A DNA stretch of 64,000 nucleotides from Paenibacillus terrae (GCF_000943545.1 NZ_JTHP01000018.1:1-64000); one strand, 5' to 3'; positions 26,029-35,200 are shown, numbered from the stretch's first letter. Translations and numbers: made by a program. The notes: generated by a model not told the origin, from the letters alone.

Positions 26029-26826
26029 CTGCATACGTTGCGAGTGTTTTTTACAATTATTAAATATGTGTATCGATCAAGTTTTGAATACCTTGGAGCG
26101 TTTTTAGGCGGTATTGTTGCACAATGGTTTAGCTATAGTATTTCAATACTAATGTTGTTTTTAATGGTGTGGAATTTTGGTTCATTGGCTGGCTGGGAGT
26201 CAACGGAAATCATTTTTATGTATGCCGTATGGTTATTGACATATGCTTTGGGGGCATCTTTCACTACGCATATGTGCAGAGGTTTCCCTAATATGGCTAT
26301 AAATGGTCAACTCGATGAGGCGTATACTCGCCCAATGTCACCATTTTTTTATGTAATGGCTACCACATATAATGCCGGATTTATTTCGCATATTTCATTA
26401 TCGATAGGGGTTTTGGTGTATAGCATTGCGCAACTTGGTATCTCTTGGACTGTATTACATTGGCTTTGGTTTGTAATAGTCATTATCAGTGGGGCGGTTA
26501 TTAATGCTTGTATGATGCTTATATGCGACATGCCTGCGATCCGGACTCGTTCTAAGTCACCTACGAGCATGTTTTATTCGGAAGTGCGGGGTTTTACTCA
26601 GTATCCTATTACCATTTATCCGCGTGCTATTGTATTTGTATTTACAACAATACTGCCCTTTGGGTTTACCAGTTACTATCCCATTCAAGTTTTGCTTGGA
26701 AAAGAAGATGGTATAATGCCGCAAATAACTATGTGGCTGGCACCAATCGTTGCTGTTTTGTTGGTTGGGATTACTGCTTTGTGTTGGCAGGTTTTAAGTA
26801 GCAAGTATGAAAGTGCAGGTACGTGA
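26029..26826 (+). CDS. ABC-2 type exporter permease 2
   Basis: About 265 residues, six hydrophobic segments, related to the preceding permease (shared pattern INGQLDEAYTRPMSPFFYV). The start is uncertain: no ATG is available, the GGGGGG ribosome site fits a CTG at 26029 best, and TTG at 26038 or GTG at 26044 are alternatives with long spacing. It follows permease 1 almost directly and is followed by the ATPase gene. Confidence 0.78.
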   Translation: MHTLRVFFTIIKYVYRSSFEYLGAFLGGIVAQWFSYSISILMLFLMVWNFGSLAGWESTEIIFMYAVWLLTYALGASFTTHMCRGFPNMAINGQLDEAYTRPMSPFFYVMATTYNAGFISHISLSIGVLVYSIAQLGISWTVLHWLWFVIVIISGAVINACMMLICDMPAIRTRSKSPTSMFYSEVRGFTQYPITIYPRAIVFVFTTILPFGFTSYYPIQVLLGKEDGIMPQITMWLAPIVAVLLVGITALCWQVLSSKYESAGT

Positions 26827-26860
26827 AACTTAAATTATGTTCATTGTAGGAGGTGGGCTT

Positions 26861-27832
26861 ATGCCACAAATAGAATTATCAAATGTGACTAAGGATTATA
26901 AAATCCGCAATCGTGAAAGCAATCGTTCCGTTTTTGCAGAATTTATTAGACCTCGCTATACAAAAAAATGCGCTGTGAGAAATATCAATTTTACCGTCGA
27001 ACAAGGAGAGATGGTGGGCTTTATAGGTCCAAATGGTGCAGGTAAATCTACAACAATTAAAATGCTTACGGGTATCCTTACTCCTAGTTCGGGTACAGTG
27101 CGTGTGTTTGGCCATGATCCTTGCAAGAACCGAACAATGAACGCCCTTAAAATTGGGGTATTGTTTGGGCAACGTTCTCAAATGCTATGGGATTTACCTG
27201 TGCGTGATACTTTTGAAATGTTTAAGATTATGTACAAAATCAAGCCCCAGGATTATAAACGTCAGCGAGATAGACTTATTGAAATGCTGGATATGGGTGA
27301 TTTTTTATCTCAGGCTGTGAGACAGTTAAGCTTGGGGCAACGTATGCGGGCTAATTTGGCATTATGCTTTTTGCATCAACCTCAAGTAGTTTTCCTTGAT
27401 GAGCCAACCATAGGTTTAGACGTGCTTGTTAAAGATAGAGTTCAGGAATTTTTGAAACAAATTAACAAAGAGGAGAATACCACTATTCTACTTACCACGC
27501 ACGATACTAAAGATATTGAAGAAGTGGCTCAAAGGCTCGTGTTAATCGACAAGGGAAAACTATTATTTGATGGTGAACAAATTGATTTCCACGAAAAATA
27601 TAAAGAAACCGAGTATATTTTAGAGGTTGAGTTCGATCAGTCTATACCACCAATAATTCACGAACATTTTCAATTGCAAAGAGTCGAAACGCAAAAACAT
27701 TTCTATAAAATCCTTCATAATCAAATGCGAACGGGAGAAGCTATCAGCTATGTTGCTTCCCGGTATAATGTGGTGGATATTCGGGTACGAGAATCGTCGC
27801 TGGAAGATATTTTGAAAAGTTTGTATAAATAG
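26861..27832 (+). CDS. ABC transporter ATP-binding protein
   Basis: The energising subunit for the two permeases. ATG at 26861 follows AGGAGGTGGGCTT, giving 323 residues. Walker A is GPNGAGKS, the signature is LSLGQRMRANLA (a variant of LSGGQ), Walker B is VVFLDEPT with the D-loop GLDV, and the switch His is in LLTTHDTKD. The order and the long N-terminal lead (FAEFIRPRYTKK) match ATPases paired with PF06182-type permeases. A C-terminal regulatory stretch of about 80 residues follows. Confidence 0.9.
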   Translation: MPQIELSNVTKDYKIRNRESNRSVFAEFIRPRYTKKCAVRNINFTVEQGEMVGFIGPNGAGKSTTIKMLTGILTPSSGTVRVFGHDPCKNRTMNALKIGVLFGQRSQMLWDLPVRDTFEMFKIMYKIKPQDYKRQRDRLIEMLDMGDFLSQAVRQLSLGQRMRANLALCFLHQPQVVFLDEPTIGLDVLVKDRVQEFLKQINKEENTTILLTTHDTKDIEEVAQRLVLIDKGKLLFDGEQIDFHEKYKETEYILEVEFDQSIPPIIHEHFQLQRVETQKHFYKILHNQMRTGEAISYVASRYNVVDIRVRESSLEDILKSLYK

Positions 27833-27923
27833 TAAGAATATAAATAATAAAACTAAGCGAAGGATTTATGAACTGTTCAAAAATAACTTGTGTTAGTGAG
27901 ATGGATGCAAAAACGGCGGTTTT

Positions 27924-27942
27924 TGAGCTAATTGGATAGTCA
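27924..27942 (+). repeat. 19-bp direct repeat, right copy
   Basis: TGAGCTAATTGGATAGTCA, one mismatch to 24262-24280. It covers the end of a 22-codon frame (start at 27868 after GCGAAGG), probably a gene scrap. A small AT-rich hairpin ATAAATCA/TGATTTAT follows at 27944-27967. Confidence 0.6.
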
Positions 27943-28062
27943 AATAAATCATTTTAGGATGATTTATTACGCTATACTGTTGCAAAATTCAAATTTATGT
28001 AGACTTTTCGGCACTTTTCTTTCATTCCTGTTTGTGCCGACTTAGTCGGAATGGAGATTATT

Positions 28063-29088
28063 ATGAAAAGAGTTGGAATTATTACTCTTTATTACAAAAA
28101 CTATAATTACGGTGGCCAACTTGGAGCTTATGCACTGCAAAAAGCTATAGCTAAGTTAGGATTTCATTGTGAGCAAATTACATTCAAGTGGCTAAACGAA
28201 TACACCTTACAAGCATATGAAAGTGCTAAAAGTGCTGAACATTTTAGGACTTTTTCCGAAAGCATTCCCCACAGCGAACGCTTATATACAGTATCTGATA
28301 TTGCAGAATGTGTTGATGATTACGATATTTTTGTTTGCGGTAGCGACCAAATATGGGGTTTACCATGGGTTATTTCCGATGACATTTTACCCTGTATGGC
28401 ACTTTCTTTTGTTCCAGCATCAAAAACGAAAACTGCATACGCAGCAAGCATGGGAGGAGCAGAAATAGAGCCCGATCGAAAAAATATCCTTGCTCCACAC
28501 GTTAATTCCTTAGACTTTGTTTCTGTTCGTGAAAAAAGTGCAATCCCTTTTGTGAAAACGATGAAAAATGGAGAGGTTACTCATGTATTGGATCCTGTAA
28601 TGCTTCTTGATAAATCCGAATGGGATGATATAGCTGCTACTCCGCCAGAAAAAGCCTATATACTCACTTATGATTTACGAGATACAGGGGTTCAGGAATA
28701 TGCTGAAGCACTTTCACAAAAGTACGGATACGAGATTATATCTCTTGCAACTGCTGGAGCAGCTACGTTTGGTCCGAAGGAATTTGTAGGGTACATAAAA
28801 CACGCTAAGTATTTTATTACTAGTGCTTTTCATGGGGCTGTTTTTGCCATTTTATATAAGGTTCCATTTTTGGTTTTCCCGGTATCTGATAATCCACAAG
28901 ACCCCAAATCAATGGATTCAAGACTGATAGCTCTGCTGGATACGTTTGGCTTATCTTCTTGCTATGTTTACGATACATCAAATATTCCAAATATTGATGA
29001 TGTTACTTTTCATCATATAGACGAATCAAAAACAAGTGCATTTCGTCATGATTCACTTCAATTTCTTAAAGATGCTTTGGAATCTTAA
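28063..29088 (+). CDS. polysaccharide pyruvyl transferase family protein
   Basis: A 341-residue protein, started at the ATG at 28063 after AATGGAG. The family pattern is complete: GIITLYYKNYNYGGQLGAYA at the N-terminus, DIFVCGSDQIWGL near residue 90, HVLDPVMLLDKSEW in the middle, and the C-terminal active-site region KYFITSAFHGAVFAILYKVP. Family members add pyruvate ketals to exopolysaccharides or cell-wall polymers using phosphoenolpyruvate. The neighbouring glycosyltransferases and exporter fit a surface-polymer role. AT-rich. Confidence 0.88.
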   Translation: MKRVGIITLYYKNYNYGGQLGAYALQKAIAKLGFHCEQITFKWLNEYTLQAYESAKSAEHFRTFSESIPHSERLYTVSDIAECVDDYDIFVCGSDQIWGLPWVISDDILPCMALSFVPASKTKTAYAASMGGAEIEPDRKNILAPHVNSLDFVSVREKSAIPFVKTMKNGEVTHVLDPVMLLDKSEWDDIAATPPEKAYILTYDLRDTGVQEYAEALSQKYGYEIISLATAGAATFGPKEFVGYIKHAKYFITSAFHGAVFAILYKVPFLVFPVSDNPQDPKSMDSRLIALLDTFGLSSCYVYDTSNIPNIDDVTFHHIDESKTSAFRHDSLQFLKDALES

Positions 29089-29172
29089 AATAAACCAAAG
29101 CATGTGTGCGCTAGGCGAGGGCATTTTACAAATGCGGATGAGTGTTGTCAAACATGAAGGAAGGGTTAATTT

Positions 29173-29268
29173 ATGAAAGGAATATTTGACGAATTTTGAC
29201 CTTGATATTCAAAAGACAATGGTTAGTGGCCGTGACAGCGGAGCAGAACATGTATGGCGAAGCCCGTA
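29173..29268 (+). pseudogene. lanthipeptide-like leader peptide, frameshifted and without core
   Basis: A strong ribosome site (GGAAGGG) precedes ATG at 29173. As written, the frame reads MKGIFDEF and stops. Removing one T from the T4 run at 29194-29197 gives MKGIFDEFDLDIQKTMVSG, then RDSGAEHV before a stop. F-D-L-D at this place, after an acidic F-D-D/E, is the hallmark of class I lanthipeptide leaders (subtilin opens MSKFDDFDLDVVK). No Ser/Thr/Cys core remains, because the sequence runs into a GH3 fragment. The short motif makes this a moderate-confidence call. Confidence 0.4.
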
Positions 29269-29603
29269 GCGTATAAGGCTACTGGAAGAAATACGCCGTT
29301 TTAATAAAAACATTGTAGCCGTAGTATGCGCGGGCCTTCCCCTTGCCCTTGAAGGCCCGTCTATTTACGCCAAAGCCATGTTATACGCCTGGCACAGCGG
29401 TATTGAAGCGGGCAGAGCCGTTTCCGATATATTGTTTGGTAATGTGAACCCCTCATCCAAACTTCCCGTGACCTTTCCCCGCAGTACGGGGCAAATCCCT
29501 ATCTACTATAACTACCGTGCCTCTAGCCGCCCCACAGATGAGTATTACGGGGAGTTCTTTGTTGTGAATTTCTTGTATCTCCACTATACATTCGATTCAG
29601 TTC
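29237..29603 (+). pseudogene. glycoside hydrolase family 3 C-terminal fragment
   Basis: GH3 beta-glucosidase-type C-terminal domain without its catalytic domain: AEQNMYGEARS, a frame change, RLLEEIRRFNKNIVAVVCAG, AWHSGIEAGRAVSDILFGNV and NPSSKLPVTFPRSTGQIPIY, all classical for the (alpha/beta)6 sandwich domain. The 3' end is cut by the left end of the IS4-family element at 29604. The higher GC here contrasts with the AT-rich pyruvyltransferase upstream. Confidence 0.85.
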
Positions 29604-30835
29604 CACGCCTGTTGATTAACCATAATAAGTAATTTAATTCATAAAACTAGAAGTACTCTGGAGAAGAATGCGTTGAATTAGAATTAGCCATTCACCAGGC
29701 AGTTTGTGAAGAAGGGAAAGTCGGGAAAATCGGGCAAAGGAAAGAATGGCGTGTTTGGGCCACGTCGTTTGAGCAGCATCAAATAGCCATTTGAGCAGGA
29801 CATAGACGATGAGCGCGCAGAACAGTTGCCCATAGACCGCATTTTAGGTCGTACCAAACAGCGTTGGAATATTCAAATGTTGCTTGATCCAACGAAAAAA
29901 AACCTCAATCTGCCATCGAGCTTTATACATCTGTGCGATTTGTTCTACCGTGACCTGCATTAAATCGGTCACGACTCGGATGTCTCGGCCTTCAAAATCT
30001 TGAAACATCACCACACGATGACGCTGCTTGGAACGACACTGCGGTGTCCCCAATTGGCAAGTGATATCTCGAATGACGGATGAATCTGTCTTTGGGAGAC
30101 GAGAAAGGGCATGAGGTCTTTCCAAATGAACGTTGTCGCGAAGCCGAATGACGTTTTTGAAGTCATCCAGACGCTCCAGTTTCCATAAGCACGATCCATC
30201 ACCAAAATGTAGTCTGGCTGAGCCAGCGCTTCACTCATAGGGCCCTCATGCTTGGAACCCAGCGATTCGACGACCTGAAGAGGTCGCCCGTTTTCGGCTC
30301 GTAAAGCCACATGAAGTTTAATGCCAGAACGCTCTCCGTGATAAGGAGCTCAGGGGAGTCGTGTTTTTCCCACCGTCACGGTCGTTGAATCGATGAGGAG
30401 TAATTCTTTGGGAAACGTAAGTTTTCGGCGTGTTTCTCGGCTACACTTGTGAATGACCCGATGTAAAAGCTCCTGAAATAGAGCAAAAGGGACTTCGGCG
30501 GCTTTGGTAGAAAAACAAGAATAATGAACTACAGGCAGGCCACTGCGATTGGCATGATCCACACCCGAACGATAACCGTCCCATTGTTCTAAAGCAGCTG
30601 TACACCAGTAATGAAGTAAGTGGGTTACCGTGAATTTACGGGCTTTGTCTTCATAATCAACTTCCTTGACAACGTTTTGCACTTCTTCTGGTGTCAGAAT
30701 GGATTGAAGGATAGATGTAATCGTGATAGACTTTTTCATGGAGTCGTCACCTTTCGGTTAAGTTTGTAGAGGTACAAACATTTTACCGAGTTGACGGCTT
30801 TTTTTCTACCATTTAGTGGTTAATCAACAGGTGTG
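29604..30835 (-). mobile_element. IS4-family insertion sequence, complete ends, dead transposase
   Basis: Terminal inverted repeats are readable: CACGCCTGTTGATTAACCA (29604-29622) and its complement TGGTTAATCAACAGGTGTG (30817-30835), 18 of 19 bases matching. The 1232-bp interval holds one transposase frame on the minus strand. I see no clear target duplication in the flanks. The element cut the GH3 remnant and marks the right border of the accessory island. Confidence 0.85.
29634..30739 (-). pseudogene. IS4-family transposase with three lesions
   Basis: Starts MKKSITITSILQSILTPEEV at 30739 after a weak site. The first catalytic region is KELLLIDSTTVTVGKTRLP, then a TGA replaces an expected Trp (about 30348) before the frame continues APYHGERSGIKLHVALRAEN. 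DYILVMDRAYGNW carries the second Asp; a shift near 30170 is needed to reach LGTPQCRSKQRHRVVM and the YKARWQIEVFFRWIKQHL motif with the catalytic Glu. A TAA after LFGTT interrupts the last 70 codons, which remain readable to 29634. About 368 codons in all. Confidence 0.88.
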
Positions 30836-30964
30836 TCTCAATGTAGATATAGTTTTGAGTTTAATCATGAGCATCCTTGCCTTGGTTGGAAGATGTGATT
30901 CGAAATTTTGAGGAAATATTGGATGATATGCACTGTATGATATAGGGAATATGCCAATCAATAC

Positions 30965-30993
30965 TTGATAATGATTATCAATATCTTTATTAT
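30965..30993 (+). promoter_or_regulatory. Fur box within the siderophore-gene promoter
   Basis: TTGATAATGATTATCAA (30965-30981) matches the Fur consensus GATAATGATTATC perfectly at its core. It overlaps the -35 box TTGATA (30965-30970); the -10 box TATTAT is at 30988-30993, 17 bases away. Iron-loaded Fur would block this promoter. Confidence 0.88.
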
Positions 30994-31075
30994 ATAAAGA
31001 TAGAATGAAGTTTTGATGAATAACGTGCATTAAGCCCGTGACTATATATTAGATAAGGGAAAGGAATGATTCCGA

Positions 31076-31969
31076 ATGTTTCGTCTGAAAACGGCTAATC
31101 TGGATATTGCTTATGAAGATCGGTTGATTGTGGAGGATCTGAACGTAGAAATACCGCAAGGGAAAATCACAGCCTTGGTGGGCGCAAATGGTTCTGGCAA
31201 ATCCACCATTCTGAAGACGATGGCTCGCATCATGAATCCTAAGGGCGGCAGCGTTCTGCTCGACGGTAAATCCATTCATAAGCAATCCACCCGGGAGGTA
31301 GCGAAGCAGTTGGCTATTTTGCCGCAAAATCCGACTGCACCGGAAGGATTGACTGTGACGGAACTGGTATCTTACGGACGTTTCCCCTATCAAAAAGGCT
31401 TTGGCTCTATGAAAGCAGATGATCGTAAAATGGTAGAGTGGGCCATTCAGGTGACAGGAATGAGCGAGTTCCACGATCGCCCGATCGACCAGCTTTCTGG
31501 CGGGCAGCGCCAGCGTGCATGGATTGCCATGGCGCTTGCGCAGGATACTGATATTTTGTTTTTGGATGAGCCGACTACCTTTTTGGATATGGCGCATCAA
31601 TTGGAAGTGTTGCATTTGTTAGAGTATTTGAACACTTCGGCCGAACGTACCATTGTCATGGTCGTGCATGATTTGAACCATGCAGCCCGGTACGCCCAGC
31701 ATATGATCGCGATCAAAAAAGGGAAGGCCGAGGCTGTAGGAACGCCAACCGAGGTCATGTCCCCTGACGTGCTGCGCGAGGTGTTCGGTATTGAAGCGGA
31801 TATCGTAACAGATCCTCGTACAGGTGTACCGCTGTGTCTTCCATATGCTTTGGCCGGACAACCAGCCGTAAGCCAAGCCGTAAAGGGATTGAAGCTGGAG
31901 GAGAATCATGTAGTGGGCTCCGTTTCCGAGCGGCGTGAAGCCAGACCACAGGTAGCGGCAAGAGGATAA
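31076..31969 (+). CDS. Fe3+-siderophore ABC transporter ATPase (FhuC/YusV-like)
   Basis: A 297-residue ATP-binding subunit of the iron-siderophore importer class. Walker A GANGSGKS, signature LSGGQRQRAWIAMALAQ, Walker B ILFLDEPT, switch His in VVHDLNHA, and the subfamily marker YGRFPYQ. The last about 40 residues extend beyond the usual C-terminus. No permease or binding protein is nearby, so it probably serves separate FhuBG/FecCD-type permeases, as YusV does in Bacillus subtilis. It is transcribed from a Fur-controlled promoter and followed 10 bases later by an FhuF-like gene. Confidence 0.92.
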   Translation: MFRLKTANLDIAYEDRLIVEDLNVEIPQGKITALVGANGSGKSTILKTMARIMNPKGGSVLLDGKSIHKQSTREVAKQLAILPQNPTAPEGLTVTELVSYGRFPYQKGFGSMKADDRKMVEWAIQVTGMSEFHDRPIDQLSGGQRQRAWIAMALAQDTDILFLDEPTTFLDMAHQLEVLHLLEYLNTSAERTIVMVVHDLNHAARYAQHMIAIKKGKAEAVGTPTEVMSPDVLREVFGIEADIVTDPRTGVPLCLPYALAGQPAVSQAVKGLKLEENHVVGSVSERREARPQVAARG

Positions 31970-31979
31970 AGGAGACCTA

Positions 31980-32780
31980 ATGAAACCACTGGATTATGAT
32001 CAGCTTGAGCAGTTGGCGCGAATAGTGACAGACACACCAGAAGATGCGGTATACTCCGGGCCTGTGGCAGAATGGCTTGAACCGGATAAGCTTGGCTCTG
32101 TGATGGAGTATTATGGTGAGTTGCTGCGTGCGGAAGACGGCTTGACCACAGCCGTTTATTTTGTGAACCAGTTGCGTGGTCTTGTGTTTGCTCAGCATTT
32201 TATGGTGTCTTTGTGTGAACGCCGTCTCGATCTGTCGGTTTCCAATCTCAGATTTCATATTTGTTATCAAGGGAAATATCCCGCCATCAGCTTTCAGGTC
32301 ATTGACACAACTGAGCTGGACAACATCAGGCAAGACGAGCATCATTCATCCGGGCAGGCGCAGCAGGTGTTGCGTGACTTTTACAGCTTGCAGATCAGGC
32401 CGATACTGGAGGCGATGGCTTCGGTAGGAGGTGCATCTGTTGGACAGATGTGGGGACAGTTCCCGCTGACTTTGCTGTATTTTAAGGACAGAGTACAGCC
32501 ATCGCTAGCCGATCCACAGGATGTGGAGCATTTTGAACAAGATTATGATTATGTGACACGGGAGCTGGAGGGAGAGGTATTCGGGCGTAAAAGAAACCCG
32601 TTTACGGTTCGTCTCGTTGAGCTGGATAACCCTTACCGTCCCGGTGAGAAGGCATATATGAAACCGTCCTGCTGCCAATATTACAAGACAGGTGGAGGCC
32701 AGCGGTATTGTTTTGCGTGTCCAAGGATGTCCGCTTCAGAACGTGAAGAACGCAGACTCGAAGTGGTGGCGTCTCGCTAA
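31980..32780 (+). CDS. FhuF-like ferric siderophore reductase
   Basis: A 266-residue cytoplasmic protein. The C-terminus has the FhuF [2Fe-2S] motif, CC-x10-C-x2-C, seen as KPSCCQYYKTGGGQRYCFAC. The N-terminal region resembles the IucA/IucC-like ferric iron reductase domain. It would release iron from imported ferri-siderophores. GGAGACCTA precedes the ATG, 10 bases after the ATPase gene, so both are under the same Fur box. Confidence 0.85.
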   Translation: MKPLDYDQLEQLARIVTDTPEDAVYSGPVAEWLEPDKLGSVMEYYGELLRAEDGLTTAVYFVNQLRGLVFAQHFMVSLCERRLDLSVSNLRFHICYQGKYPAISFQVIDTTELDNIRQDEHHSSGQAQQVLRDFYSLQIRPILEAMASVGGASVGQMWGQFPLTLLYFKDRVQPSLADPQDVEHFEQDYDYVTRELEGEVFGRKRNPFTVRLVELDNPYRPGEKAYMKPSCCQYYKTGGGQRYCFACPRMSASEREERRLEVVASR

Positions 32781-32865
32781 AGTCGAGGGATGTTGGCGTG
32801 TCCGTCTCGTTTTGGGTAAAATAGGTGATGAAACTTAAACCAAGCGAAACAAAGGAGGATGCTAT

Positions 32866-33342
32866 ATGTCTGTCTATTCACATCATGCTGTAACACCAGC
32901 GAATCAGGAGGTTCCTCTGGATACCTACACCGGTAAGGTGCTGGTCATCGCAAATACCGCAAGCAAATGCGGACTTACCCCGCAATATGGGGATTTGCAA
33001 AAGCTATATGATGAATATAAGGATCGGGGACTGGTTGTATTAGGCTTCCCTTGTAACCAATTTGGCGGTCAGGAGCCGGGCAGCAGCGAGGAAGCGGCTG
33101 AATTTTGCCAACTGAATTACGGGGTTAATTTCCCGGTATTCGCTAAAGTGGACGTTAACGGTCCGGATACAGCACCTCTGTTTGAATTTTTGAAAAAGCA
33201 GCAGCCTGGAGAGCAGGAAGATGGCACGATTCAATGGAATTTCACGAAATTCATTGTGGATCGTGAAGGTGTGCCTGTGGGGCGCTTTGAACCCAAGGAA
33301 TCACCAGAGGCGATGAAAGCGGCTATCGAGCAACTCCTGTAA
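32866..33342 (+). CDS. glutathione peroxidase family (thiol peroxidase)
   Basis: A 158-residue thioredoxin-fold peroxidase. The active-site region NTASKCGLTPQY has Cys in place of selenocysteine; FPCNQFGGQEPG and the Trp of IQWNFTKF complete the Cys-Gln-Trp catalytic set. Bacterial Cys-type enzymes of this family mostly use thioredoxin. AAAGGAGG precedes the ATG. Its place after the iron genes suggests protection from iron-driven oxidative stress, which is inference. Confidence 0.92.
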   Translation: MSVYSHHAVTPANQEVPLDTYTGKVLVIANTASKCGLTPQYGDLQKLYDEYKDRGLVVLGFPCNQFGGQEPGSSEEAAEFCQLNYGVNFPVFAKVDVNGPDTAPLFEFLKKQQPGEQEDGTIQWNFTKFIVDREGVPVGRFEPKESPEAMKAAIEQLL

Positions 33343-33377
33343 TAGCTTCCAGCTTAGTCAGAAATATGCGTTTAGAT

Positions 33378-33420
33378 AAGGTTGAATTTCCGGTGTTTTT
33401 CCGGGGTTCGGCCTTTTTTA
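33378..33420 (+). terminator. terminator after the peroxidase gene
   Basis: Interrupted stem AAGG..GAA..CCGG / CCGG..TTC..CCTT followed by TTTTTTA. A second smaller hairpin, AAAG.GTCGTTT/AAACGGC.CTTT, lies at 33517-33546 in the same 387-base gap; the rest of the gap before 33600 shows nothing else. Confidence 0.65.
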
Positions 33421-33599
33421 TTGTCTGAATTTCACATTAGGTTGATCGTTGCAGTAGCATTTGGAAGCCTGATAAAAGGCATAATCAAGCCCCGTACGGG
33501 AAAAACTGAATGAAGCAAAGAGTCGTTTCAGCAAACGGCTGACTTTGTATCTTCCTGACTTTAAAAATGTGGACAAATTGTGAATATCATAGAAAGCTA

Positions 33600-33654
33600 T
33601 TGCAATGTGAAAAATGTCACATTATAATAAGCGCATGAAGTGAAATAAATCACA
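33600..33654 (+). promoter_or_regulatory. nox promoter with two Rex/FNR-type palindromes
   Basis: TTGCAA (33600-33605) and TATAAT (33623-33628) are 17 bases apart. The spacer is filled by TGTGAAAAATGTCACA (33606-33621), a perfect TGTGA-N6-TCACA palindrome. A second, AGTGAAATAAATCACA, lies at 33639-33654, 33 bp further on the same helix face. Sites inside the spacer normally mediate repression, which fits Rex (released at high NADH) better than FNR activation; the two consensus sequences are too similar to decide by eye. Confidence 0.65.
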
Positions 33655-33729
33655 ATCAATAACACAGTTACGTGTAACAATTCACAATTATTATACATTG
33701 TATGCCCACACACCAAGGAGGAATTCAAC

Positions 33730-35091
33730 ATGAAAGTAGCAGTTATCGGATGTACACACGCAGGTACGGCAGCCATCGTCAACACAGCCAAATGTTATCC
33801 AGATGCAGAAATTACCGTTTACGAGCGTAATGACAATATTTCGTTTTTATCCTGTGGTATTGCTCTGTACGTAGGTGGTGTCGTCAAAGATCCGCACGGA
33901 TTGTTTTATTCTTCCCCGAATGAACTGGCTGAGTTGGGTGTCGTGACCAAGATGCTTCATGAGGTAACGAATGTCGATACAGCAGGCAAAACGCTGCAAG
34001 CACGCAATCTCCAAACAGGAGAAGAATTCACGGACACCTTTGATAAATTAATTGTAACTACAGGCTCGTGGCCTATTATTCCGAAGCTGGAAGGTATTGA
34101 GCTTGATCATATTCTGCTCTGCAAAAACTATAATCATTCCAATGACATCATTGAGAAAGCCAAGCATGTACAGAACATTACAGTTGTCGGAGCCGGATAT
34201 ATCGGTGTTGAGCTGGTGGAAGCTTTTCAAATGAACGGCAAGAACGTAACGCTGATCGACAGCGCTGATCGTATTTTGAATAAATATTTGGACCCGGAAT
34301 ATACAGACCGAATTGAAGGTTCCTTGAAGGAACATGGCATCAAGCTGGTGCTGGGAGAAACAGTGAGCCGTTTTGAAGGAAGTAACGGTAAGGTGAATAA
34401 AGTGGTTACATCCAAAGGAGAATATGAAACAGAGCTTGTTATTCTCTGCATCGGCTTCCGTCCTCAAACGGATCTGCTTAAAGGTCAGGTAGACATGCTG
34501 CCCAACGGCGCGATCATTGTGGACAATTATATGCAAAGCAGCTGCCCGGACGTATTTGCCGCAGGCGATAGCTGTGCAATCCGCTACAACCCGACAGGCA
34601 AATCAGCTTATATTCCATTGGCAACCAACGCTGTTCGTATGGGTACGCTGGTGGCACGCAATTTGGTTCAGCCGACTATTGCCTATATGGGAACACAGGG
34701 AACTTCGGGTATTAAAATTTATGAAGATAATATTGCAGGAACAGGTTTGACGGAAGCGGCAGCAGCGGACGAAGGCATGGCTGTAGAGGCTGTAACCATT
34801 GAGGACAGCTACCGTCCTGAATTTATGCCAACCTCGGAAAAGGTGCTGCTGAAGGTTGTATATGAGCAGGAAACACGGAGAATTGTCGGAGCACAAATTA
34901 TGTCGAAGGTAGATTTGACCCAATCGATTAATACCCTGTCGGTGGCCATTCAAAATCATATGACCATTGATCAACTGGCCTTTGTGGATTTCTTCTTCCA
35001 GCCGCATTATAACAAACCTTGGAATTTCTTGAATGCAGTGGGTTTGCAAGCCTTGCCGCCGATATCTGAACGGAAGCCAGTTACTGTATAA
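33730..35091 (+). CDS. nox: NADH oxidase (water-forming type)
   Basis: A 453-residue FAD enzyme of the Nox/CoADR group, which oxidises NADH with O2, regenerating NAD+. The N-terminal FAD motif is a variant, IGCTHAGTAAI; the redox Cys is in SFLSCGIALYVGG (about residue 42), as in Streptococcus and Enterococcus oxidases. The NADH-binding motif is VVGAGYIGVELVEAF and the second FAD motif is DVFAAGDSCA. AAGGAGGAATTCAAC precedes the ATG. The promoter palindromes make NADH- or O2-responsive control likely. The single Cys suggests water formation, but peroxide formation cannot be excluded. Confidence 0.9.
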   Translation: MKVAVIGCTHAGTAAIVNTAKCYPDAEITVYERNDNISFLSCGIALYVGGVVKDPHGLFYSSPNELAELGVVTKMLHEVTNVDTAGKTLQARNLQTGEEFTDTFDKLIVTTGSWPIIPKLEGIELDHILLCKNYNHSNDIIEKAKHVQNITVVGAGYIGVELVEAFQMNGKNVTLIDSADRILNKYLDPEYTDRIEGSLKEHGIKLVLGETVSRFEGSNGKVNKVVTSKGEYETELVILCIGFRPQTDLLKGQVDMLPNGAIIVDNYMQSSCPDVFAAGDSCAIRYNPTGKSAYIPLATNAVRMGTLVARNLVQPTIAYMGTQGTSGIKIYEDNIAGTGLTEAAAADEGMAVEAVTIEDSYRPEFMPTSEKVLLKVVYEQETRRIVGAQIMSKVDLTQSINTLSVAIQNHMTIDQLAFVDFFFQPHYNKPWNFLNAVGLQALPPISERKPVTV

Positions 35092-35200
35092 TCCATTTTG
35101 TCTGTGACATTGTTCATAAGTTTGTCAACAATATGAGACGTATGGACGAATCCTTATAGTACAATATAGAGTAGCATAAGGATTAGGGGGTAAGTAGCTT

